Source: Candidatus Omnitrophota bacterium (GTDB lineage: Bacteria > Omnitrophota > Gorgyraeia > JABMRG01). From it: a stretch of 6,147 nt of DNA. Each line of letters begins with the position of its first letter. The stretch's first letter is position 1. The DNA is taken from positions 1 to 6,147 of the forward strand of contig JABMRG010000095.1 of NCBI GenBank assembly GCA_013202935.1, given 5' to 3'. Made by a program: the position numbers and the translations under genes. Under the pieces are notes generated by a model. The model saw only the letters and a list, made by a program, of their open reading frames with translations. It had not been told where the DNA came from and did not search any database. Positions 1-6,147 of this stretch are shown one piece after another.

Positions 1-2831
1 AAACTATGAATAAGATAGGCGTTCCTATGGCAGAATCAGAGCCAAGCCATTCTGTCGAAGAAGCCGAAAGAATAGCAGAAAAGCTTAAATACCCGGTAGT
101 TCTGCGCCCTGCATATACAATGGGCGGAACAGGTGGAGGAATAGCTTACAATGTGGAGGAGCTAAGGACTATTGTAGCAAGAGGCCTTTCAGCAAGCCTT
201 GTAAATCAGGTTCTGGTTGAGGAATCGGTGCTGGGTTGGGAAGAGCTTGAACTTGAAGTGGTAAGAGATAATAAGAACCAGATAGTAACAGTATGTTTTA
301 TAGAGAATATAGATGCTATGGGAGTGCACACAGGAGACAGTTTCTGCACAGCGCCTATGCTTACTGTGCCTAAAGGCTTGCAAAAAAGGATGCAGGAGCT
401 TTCATATAAGATCGTAGAGGCTATAGGTGTTTTAGGCGGGACAAATATACAGTTTGCCCATAATCTTGAAGATGACAGGCTGGTTGTTATAGAGATAAAC
501 CCGAGGACTTCACGTTCATCAGCACTGGCTTCCAAGGCAACCGGTTTTCCTATTGCGCGTATATCAACCAAGCTTGCCACAGGTATTACTATGGATGAGA
601 TGCCGTACTGGAGAAAAGGCACGCTTGAAAAATATGAGCCATGGGGTGAATACGTTGTTATAAAATTTGCAAGATGGGCATTTGAAAAATTTCCTGGTGC
701 AAAGGATATGCTGGGAACCCAGATGAGGGCTGTTGGAGAGGTAATGAGCATAGGAAAGACATTCAAAGAGGCATTTCAGAAGTCTATCCGCTCACTCGAG
801 ATAAAGAGATACGGCCTTGGCGGCGCAAAGAATTTCAAGGAACTTCCTCTTGAAGTGCTTAAGAAAAAGGCATCTACACCGACGAGCGAGCGCATCTTTC
901 TTATGTACGAGGCATTACGAAAAGGCGCCACAGTCGAGGAGCTTTATAAGTTGACCTATATTGGACGCTGGTTTATCAATGAGATGAAAGAGCTTGTTGA
1001 GTTTGAAGAGGAGCTTCTTACGCACAACTGGAAGAATCTTCCTGATGAAAAGCTGACAAAGGCAAAGGAGTGGGGCTTTGCAGACAGGTACCTGGCAGGG
1101 CTCTTTGGTGTAAAAGAGAAAGAGATAAGGGAGAAGAGGATTAAGCTTGGTAAACACGAACGCTATGAAGCTGTTCCAGTGAGCGGTGTAGAAAATGCTG
1201 CATATTACTATTCAACATATATTGCCGAAGACTCTGTCCCTGTTTCACCGAATAAGAAGATAATGATATTAGGCGGCGGGCCAAACAGGATAGGCCAGGG
1301 GATTGAGTTTGATTATACATGTGTCCACGCAGCCTTTGCGCTCAGGGATGAAGGGTATGAGTCCATTATGATAAACTGCAACCCTGAGACTGTATCGACG
1401 GATTATGATACGTCCAATAAGCTCTATTTTGAACCGCTGACTGTGGAGGATGTGCTGAGTATTTACGAAAAAGAAAAGCCTGAAGGCGTGATTGTTCAGT
1501 TCGGCGGACAGACCCCTTTAAATATTGCACAGGAGCTGAAAGATAACGGCGTAAAGATAATAGGCACCAGCCCTGAGAGCATACTTCTGGCAGAAGACAG
1601 GGAGCATTTCAGAAAGAGGATAATATCTCTTGGCATACCCCAGGCAGAAGGCGCAACCGTGCGTTCTCTTGGTGATGCGCTTAAAGTAGCTGAAAGAATA
1701 GGCTATCCCCTGATGGTGCGTCCGTCTTTTGTCCTGGGCGGCCGCGGTATGGAGATCGTATATGATGAAGATATGCTGCGCAGATATGCTACTCAGGCTA
1801 TTGATGTAAGTCCTGAGCATCCGATGCTCATAGATAGGTTCCTTGAAGATGCTATCGAGGTTGAGGTAGATGCGCTCTGTGATGGAAAAGATACATTTGT
1901 CGCAGCTGTCATGGAGCATATAGAGCTCGCGGGTGTCCATTCAGGAGATTCAGCATGCGTGATACCTACAAGGACTATTGAGAAGAAACACCTTGAGACG
2001 ATTGAAAAATATACAGCACAGGTTGGGAAAGAGCTAAAGGTAGTGGGGCTTATGAACATCCAATATGCTATATGCGACGATAGGGTATACATCCTTGAGG
2101 CAAACCCGCGCGCTTCACGTACAGTGCCGCTTGTTTCAAAGATAAAGGGTATTGCTTTAGCGCATATAGCCACACAGATAATGCTCGGCAAGAAAATAAA
2201 AGATTTCCCTGAGTTAAAGGCTGTGGATATCCCCTATGTAGGAGTTAAGGAAGCGGTATTTCCGTTTAATATGTTCCCGGAGGTAGATCCGCTCCTTGGG
2301 CCTGAGATGAGAGCAACAGGTGAAGTCATGGGCATAGCAGATACATTTGGCCTGGCATTCTACAAGGCAGAGGAGGCTACAGGAGCGAAACTCCCAACTG
2401 AAGGCAATGTCCTTCTAACAGTTGCAGACAAGGATAAAGAGGACCTGCTTCCTATAGCCAAGAAGATCAAGGATATGGGTTTTAACATATTTACAACAAA
2501 GGGCACAGGGGATTTCTTAAAGAAGAACAGCATAGATTCTACTGTATTGAAGAAGCTGCATGAAGGAAGGCCAAATATTGCCGATGCCATAAAGAATAAA
2601 GAGATCCACCTTGTAATCAACACCCCCGTTGGCCGTACCAGTAAATATGATGACAGCTATATACGAATGAAGGCGATACAGTATAAGGTTCCATATATTA
2701 CTTCGATGGCTGCAGCAGAGGCTACGGCTGAAGGCATAGACGCCGCAAAGAAAAGCAAGATATTTCCAAAATCTCTACAAGACTACTATAAGGAGCTTAA
2801 AGGTTCCAAAGCTACAAGCCGTTGTTTATAA
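1..2831 (+). CDS. carB: Carbamoyl-phosphate synthase large subunit, 5'-truncated by the window edge
   Basis: CarB makes carbamoyl phosphate from bicarbonate, two ATP and ammonia channelled from the glutaminase subunit CarA. It feeds cytosolic pyrimidine and arginine synthesis. The frame is already open at base 3, so the ATG at 6 is an internal methionine (aligned from memory near E. coli CarB residue 137). About 135 N-terminal residues lie outside, against a usual length near 1,070. Counting from that ATG, the first ATP-grasp half shows RPAYTMGGTGGG (34-45) and metal ligands Q149, E163 and N165 in EINPRTSRSS. The second half starts near residue 415 with ILGGGPNRIGQGIEFDYT, then VRPSFVLGGRG and Q686, E698 and N700 in EANPRASRT. 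A C-terminal MGS-like allosteric domain (about 800-930) carries HEGRPNIADAIKN and NTPVGRTS, the region that binds UMP and ornithine in E. coli CarB. Both catalytic halves look intact, with no frameshift. The stop is TAA at 2829-2831. Identification is near certain. Confidence 0.97.
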   Translation, partial: TMNKIGVPMAESEPSHSVEEAERIAEKLKYPVVLRPAYTMGGTGGGIAYNVEELRTIVARGLSASLVNQVLVEESVLGWEELELEVVRDNKNQIVTVCFIENIDAMGVHTGDSFCTAPMLTVPKGLQKRMQELSYKIVEAIGVLGGTNIQFAHNLEDDRLVVIEINPRTSRSSALASKATGFPIARISTKLATGITMDEMPYWRKGTLEKYEPWGEYVVIKFARWAFEKFPGAKDMLGTQMRAVGEVMSIGKTFKEAFQKSIRSLEIKRYGLGGAKNFKELPLEVLKKKASTPTSERIFLMYEALRKGATVEELYKLTYIGRWFINEMKELVEFEEELLTHNWKNLPDEKLTKAKEWGFADRYLAGLFGVKEKEIREKRIKLGKHERYEAVPVSGVENAAYYYSTYIAEDSVPVSPNKKIMILGGGPNRIGQGIEFDYTCVHAAFALRDEGYESIMINCNPETVSTDYDTSNKLYFEPLTVEDVLSIYEKEKPEGVIVQFGGQTPLNIAQELKDNGVKIIGTSPESILLAEDREHFRKRIISLGIPQAEGATVRSLGDALKVAERIGYPLMVRPSFVLGGRGMEIVYDEDMLRRYATQAIDVSPEHPMLIDRFLEDAIEVEVDALCDGKDTFVAAVMEHIELAGVHSGDSACVIPTRTIEKKHLETIEKYTAQVGKELKVVGLMNIQYAICDDRVYILEANPRASRTVPLVSKIKGIALAHIATQIMLGKKIKDFPELKAVDIPYVGVKEAVFPFNMFPEVDPLLGPEMRATGEVMGIADTFGLAFYKAEEATGAKLPTEGNVLLTVADKDKEDLLPIAKKIKDMGFNIFTTKGTGDFLKKNSIDSTVLKKLHEGRPNIADAIKNKEIHLVINTPVGRTSKYDDSYIRMKAIQYKVPYITSMAAAEATAEGIDAAKKSKIFPKSLQDYYKELKGSKATSRCL

Positions 2832-2845
2832 TCGCTAGTCCACCC

Positions 2846-2874
2846 TTTATAGCTACGCGATAACCATACATAAT
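2846..2874 (+). promoter_or_regulatory. Possible weak sigma-70-type promoter just upstream of guaA
   Basis: CATAAT at 2869-2874 matches the -10 consensus at five of six bases. TTTATA at 2846-2851 matches the -35 consensus at four of six, and the spacing is 17 bases. Transcription would start near 2880-2882, only about six to eight bases before the guaA ATG, giving an almost leaderless mRNA. This would fit the lack of a ribosome binding site there. The region is AT-rich and such matches arise easily by chance, so the call is tentative. guaA may instead simply be read through from carB. Confidence 0.25.
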
Positions 2875-2887
2875 AGAAAAATCTGCC

Positions 2888-4429
2888 ATGACTAAAGACT
2901 GGATAGCTATTTTAGATTTTGGTTCACAATATACCCACCTAATCGCCCGACGCGTAAGGGAATTGGGGGTATATTCTGAAATAATGCCTTTTGATATAAA
3001 GGCAGAGAAGCTCAGGGATAAGAGGCCCAAGGCTATTATATTGTCCGGCGGGCCTGCAAGTGTTATATCTGGAAAGGCCCCTGTCTGCGATAAGGATATT
3101 TTTAATATAGGTATTCCAGTTCTTGGTATATGTTATGGCGCGCAACTTATGGGAAGGTTTTTAGGTGGTGCGGTTGGGAAAGCGAAGGCCAGGGAATATG
3201 GAAAGGCCAACCTTAGGATAAGATCGAAAACAGGGTTATTTAAAGGGCTCTCTGGCAAAGAGGTTGTTTGGATGAGCCATGGTGATAAGATTATAAGGCT
3301 CCCCCAGAACTTTAAGATAATAGGCTCAACCGATAATGCCAGGATCGCGGCTATGGAGAATAGGTGCAGTAGCCTGTTTGGTGTACAATTCCACCCGGAA
3401 GTTGTCCATACGCCTAGAGGCAAAAGGATATTAAAAAATTTTGTTATTAATATCGCAGGGTGCAGGAAGAGCTGGTCGATGCGCTCATTTGTAAATGATT
3501 CAATAGGAGATTTAAGAAAAGAGATCGGCAACGAGAAGGTGCTCTGCGGTTTAAGCGGAGGAGTGGATTCCTCTGTCCTGGCTATATTATTACACAAGGC
3601 CATAGGCAAAAGACTCGTAGCTGTGTTTATAGACAATGGCTTACTCAGGAAAGATGAGGCAAGGCTTGTCAAAAGACGCTTTAAAAACCACTACAAGATA
3701 AACCTTAAATGTATTGATGCGAGCAAGACTTTCTTAAAAGCGCTTAAGGGTGTTAGGAACCCTGAGAGAAAGCGTAAAATAATAGGCAGAGTCTTTATAG
3801 AGGTTTTTGAAAAGGAAGCTAAAAAATTAGGCAAGGTCAAATATTTAGCTCAAGGTACGCTATACCCTGATGTAATAGAGTCACGCTCTGTATTTGGCGG
3901 GCCTTCTGCGACCATAAAGACACATCATAATGTCGGCGGACTCCCGCCAAACCTAAAATTTAAGCTTATTGAGCCGCTTAAAGAACTATTTAAAGATGAG
4001 GTCCGCCTTGTAGGCAAAGAAATGGGTATGCCGGATGAGATAGTCTATCGGCATCCATTTCCAGGCCCAGGCCTTGGCGTGAGAATTATCGGCGACATAA
4101 CAAAGAGCAGGCTCGATATTCTACGCGAGGCAGATCGGATTTTGCTGGATGAGATTAAATGTGCCGGGCTCTACAACAAGTTGTGGCAGGCATTTTGTGT
4201 GCTTTTACCTGTAAAGACAGTCGGTGTTATGGGAGATGAAAGGACATATGAGAATGCGGTAGCTGTAAGGGCTGTAACAAGCGAGGATGCTATGACAGCC
4301 CGTTGGGCAAAGACGCCCTATGGCTTGCTTGAAAGAATATCAAACCGCATTATAAATGAAGTAGAGGGCATAAACAGGGTAGTGTATGATATTTCGTCTA
4401 AACCGCCCAGCACAATAGAGTGGGAGTGA
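2888..4429 (+). CDS. guaA: GMP synthase (glutamine-hydrolysing), complete
   Basis: GuaA aminates XMP to GMP in the cytosol, using ATP and ammonia released from glutamine by its own N-terminal domain. At 513 residues it is close to the usual 510-525. The class I glutaminase domain (about 1-190) begins with ILDFGSQYTHLIARR and carries nucleophile C82 in GICYGAQ, with H169 and E171 in FHPEV completing the triad. The more familiar motif has methionine where alanine follows the glycine. The ATP pyrophosphatase domain has its P-loop SGGVDSS at 223-229. The C-terminal dimerisation domain includes RHPFPGPGLGVRI (388-400) and ends with the family signature SKPPSTIEWE. The ATG at 2888 is the only credible start: an in-frame TAA lies at 2861-2863 with no start codon between, and any later start would remove the DFGSQ segment. 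No Shine-Dalgarno precedes it. By hand count there are about 88 K+R against 54 D+E, so the protein is unusually basic. It lies 56 bases after carB and 25 before purL. Confidence 0.97.
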   Translation: MTKDWIAILDFGSQYTHLIARRVRELGVYSEIMPFDIKAEKLRDKRPKAIILSGGPASVISGKAPVCDKDIFNIGIPVLGICYGAQLMGRFLGGAVGKAKAREYGKANLRIRSKTGLFKGLSGKEVVWMSHGDKIIRLPQNFKIIGSTDNARIAAMENRCSSLFGVQFHPEVVHTPRGKRILKNFVINIAGCRKSWSMRSFVNDSIGDLRKEIGNEKVLCGLSGGVDSSVLAILLHKAIGKRLVAVFIDNGLLRKDEARLVKRRFKNHYKINLKCIDASKTFLKALKGVRNPERKRKIIGRVFIEVFEKEAKKLGKVKYLAQGTLYPDVIESRSVFGGPSATIKTHHNVGGLPPNLKFKLIEPLKELFKDEVRLVGKEMGMPDEIVYRHPFPGPGLGVRIIGDITKSRLDILREADRILLDEIKCAGLYNKLWQAFCVLLPVKTVGVMGDERTYENAVAVRAVTSEDAMTARWAKTPYGLLERISNRIINEVEGINRVVYDISSKPPSTIEWE

Positions 4430-4440
4430 CGAAGAAAAAA

Positions 4441-4447
4441 GAAGGAG
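4441..4447 (+). promoter_or_regulatory. Strong Shine-Dalgarno site of purL
   Basis: GAAGGAG lies in the purine-rich 25-base gap after the guaA stop and ends seven bases before the ATG at 4455, an ideal spacing. It fixes the purL start and contrasts with guaA, which has no such site. The short gap holds no terminator, so guaA and purL are probably on one transcript. Confidence 0.85.
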
Positions 4448-4454
4448 TAGGATA

Positions 4455-5012
4455 ATGGAGAATACTGTCAAAGCCGATGTGAATTTGGCAAAGGAGATGG
4501 GGCTTACTGAAGAGGAGTTTAACCAGATAAAGAAACTGATGGGCAGAGACCCCAATTTTACAGAGTTGGGCGTATTTTCTGCTATGTGGTCTGAACACTG
4601 CAGCTATAAGAATTCAAGAAAACAATTCAGGCACTTTCCTACAAAGGGCAAACAGGTGCTTGTAGGTGCAGGAGAAGAAAACTCAGGTATCGTCGATATA
4701 GGGGATGGCCTTGGCGTTGCATTTAAGATTGAATCACACAACCACCCTTCAGCTGTTGAGCCTTTTGAAGCATCAGCTACCGGTATAGGTGGCTGCCTCA
4801 GGGATATATTTACAACAGGTGCACGGCCTGTTGCAGGCCTTGGTGCGTTAAGATTCGGCAGCCTTGATAACGAAAAGGTAAAATTTTTGTTTAAGGAGGT
4901 AATAAGAGGACTTGCTCATTATGCGAATATAGCAGAGATAAATGCCGTTGGCGGCGAGACCTATTTTGACGAGAGCTACGAAGGCAACCCCTTGGTAATG
5001 CCTTTAGCATAG
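4455..5012 (+). CDS. purL: Phosphoribosylformylglycinamidine synthase subunit PurL, N-terminal part before a frameshift
   Basis: PurL converts FGAR to FGAM with ATP and ammonia, the fourth step of de novo purine synthesis in the cytosol. This frame encodes 185 residues. It has the short-type PurL N-terminus, with MWSEHCSYKNS (H48 corresponds to the proposed catalytic histidine of the family), the ATP and metal region FKIESHNHPSAVEP (90-103), TGIGGCLRDIFTTGARP (109-125) and VGGETYFDESYEGNPLV (165-181). After V181 the similarity stops abruptly: only MPLA follows before TAG at 5010-5012. The usual protein is about 740 residues, and the rest continues in the -1 frame from about 5000, so this is the front of a broken reading frame and not a small separate protein. 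The start is set by the GAAGGAG site. The lack of a fused glutaminase domain implies that PurS and PurQ are encoded elsewhere, since neither is in the window. Confidence 0.95.
   Translation: MENTVKADVNLAKEMGLTEEEFNQIKKLMGRDPNFTELGVFSAMWSEHCSYKNSRKQFRHFPTKGKQVLVGAGEENSGIVDIGDGLGVAFKIESHNHPSAVEPFEASATGIGGCLRDIFTTGARPVAGLGALRFGSLDNEKVKFLFKEVIRGLAHYANIAEINAVGGETYFDESYEGNPLVMPLA
4995..5003 (+). other. purL: Single-base frameshift site in purL
   Basis: The sequence GGTAATGCC sits where relatives such as B. subtilis PurL read N-P-L-V-N-A. As written, GTA ATG CCT gives V-M-P and a stop soon after. Adding one A (GTA AAT GCC TTT AGC) gives V-N-A-F-S and joins directly to I-G-I-V-K-H in the downstream frame. 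The missing base is therefore placed within a few nucleotides of 4997-4998. Whether the deletion exists in the organism or only in the assembly cannot be told from the sequence. Confidence 0.88.
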
Positions 5013-6147
5013 GCATTGTAAAGCATAAGGATATTGTAAGAGGCACAGCATATGGAACAGGAAACCCCGTCTATTATATAGGTGGAGACACGGGGAGAGA
5101 CGGTGTCGGCGGCGCAAGCTTTGCTTCACAGGAGATAACAGAGGATTCTGCTGCGGATACAAGCACCGTTGCCATAGGAGACGCAGAGCTTGGTAAACGC
5201 TTAAGAGAGGCATGCCTTGAACTGATAGAAAAAGGGCTTGTTGTTGGTATGCAGGATATGGGCGCAGCGGGGCTGACATGCTCTTCTTGCGAGACAGCTA
5301 CAAGGGCAGGCTCAGGCATCGAGATAGACGTTGCCCTTATTCCGCAACGCGAGAAAGATATGACACCTTATGAGATTCTTCTTTCCGAGTCGCAGGAAAG
5401 GATGCTTGCGATCTTAAAAGACGGAAAAGAGGATGAATCCCTTGCTATTCTTAAGAAGTGGAATATCAATGCGGTTAAGATAGGCCAGGTTACGGATGAT
5501 AAGATAATGAGAGTCAAAGAGAACGGTGTTGTAGTATGTGAGGTCCCGGCCGAGGCCCTTACTAAGAAAGCGCCGCTTTATGATAGAGAGGCAAAGGAAC
5601 CCGCTTATCTTAAGGAGACCAGAGATATAGATCTCTCCTCTGTAAAAGAACCCAAAGATATGAACAAGGTTCTTTTACAGCTGCTCGATTCGCCTACTAT
5701 TGCAAGCAAAGAATCTCAGTATAAAAAGTTTACAGCTATTGATAAAGATGCCGTGACAGTAGGTGCTGGTTCAGACGCTGCCGTGATTAGAATCAAGGGG
5801 ACTAAGAAGGCATTGGCTATAAGCGTCGATTGCAATGGCAGGTACTGCTACCTCAATCCTTTTAATGGTGCAATGATGGCAGTAGCTGAAGCAGCAAGGA
5901 ATATCGTCTGTTCAGGCGGAAGGCCGCTTGCGATTACTGACGGCCTGAATTTTGGAAACCCGATGAAGCCTGAAAACTACTGGCAGTTTGCAAAGTGTAT
6001 TGAAGGGCTTTCCAAGGCGTGCGCTACACTTAATACCCCTGTTATAAGCGGAAACGTCAGCTTCTATAATGAAAATCCTAAGGGCGCAATAGACCCTACG
6101 CCGATGGTTGGCATGGTCGGGCTTATCGAGGATGTGGACAGGCACGT
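5000..6147 (+). CDS. purL: PurL, continuation after the frameshift, 3' end cut by the window edge
   Basis: This frame is open from the frameshift to the last base and reads as uninterrupted PurL. Numbered as if one A were restored (base 5000 begins residue 183), it shows GGDTGRDGVGGASFAS, VGMQDMGAAGLT (Q267-D268-M269-G270), SESQERM (311-317), the start of the second synthetase half at GSDAAVIRIKGTKKALA (from 439), VDCNGRY (D459), AVAEAARNIVCSGG and DGLNFGNP. About 564 residues are visible, and roughly 175-180 should lie beyond the edge. The first ATG in this frame is at 5249-5251, after some 80 conserved residues. No ATG, GTG or TTG occurs between the frameshift and that point, so independent translation of a second subunit is implausible. 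Conservation is undiminished and there are no other stops, which speaks against an old pseudogene. Confidence 0.93.

Noticed and set aside
206..766. A 186-codon open frame on the - strand inside carB
   Set aside because: It lies wholly antisense to highly conserved CarB coding sequence, shows no recognisable domain and fits a shadow frame. The other - strand frames within carB, guaA and purL were rejected for the same reason.
2832..2887. Rho-independent terminator after carB
   Set aside because: The only stem found is short and bulged, with a 14-base loop and no following T-run.
2812..3030. A - strand frame of 72 codons crossing the carB-guaA gap
   Set aside because: It covers the only gap of note, but most of it is antisense to the conserved GuaA N-terminus. 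Its translation matches no family I know.
4995..5012. Programmed -1 ribosomal frameshifting in purL
   Set aside because: The junction has no X-XXY-YYZ slippery heptamer, and I saw no obvious pseudoknot-like structure just downstream. I know of no PurL made this way, and one extra A restores the exact family motif, which points to a deletion.
5000..6147. PurL encoded as two separate subunit genes
   Set aside because: The second frame has no start codon until 5249, and starting there would remove about 80 conserved residues. No ribosome binding site sits near the break.

Overview
The window is a stretch of bacterial housekeeping DNA with three genes, all on the + strand. They are carB (carbamoyl-phosphate synthase large subunit, 5' end outside the window), guaA (GMP synthase, complete) and purL (phosphoribosylformylglycinamidine synthase, 3' end outside the window). 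I see no RNA gene, mobile element, CRISPR array or long repeat. The organism cannot be named from this sequence. PurL is of the short bacterial type that works with separate PurS and PurQ. Composition is moderate in GC, with frequent ATA and AGA/AGG codons. This would suit several uncultured or candidate-phylum bacteria (Omnitrophota or Nitrospirota are guesses), but that is a weak inference.

Layout: carB runs from the left edge to 2831. A 56-base gap follows (2832-2887). It has no evident Shine-Dalgarno, but it holds a weak imperfect hairpin and a possible -10 box close to the guaA start. guaA occupies 2888-4429. After 25 bases, which include a strong GAAGGAG ribosome binding site, purL starts at 4455 and runs off the right edge. 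guaA and purL are very probably co-transcribed. carB may be upstream in the same transcription unit.

The three products are all ATP-consuming, glutamine-linked enzymes of nucleotide synthesis. CarB makes carbamoyl phosphate for pyrimidines and arginine, using ammonia from the CarA subunit. PurL carries out the fourth step of de novo purine synthesis, using ammonia from PurQ. GuaA turns XMP into GMP with its own built-in glutaminase.

The clearest anomaly is a single-base frameshift in purL near 4995-5003. It ends the first frame at a TAG at 5010-5012, while the conserved PurL sequence continues in the -1 frame to the window end. One extra A restores the family motif, so this is either an assembly or sequencing error or a very recent mutation. 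I found no sign of a new biological system.
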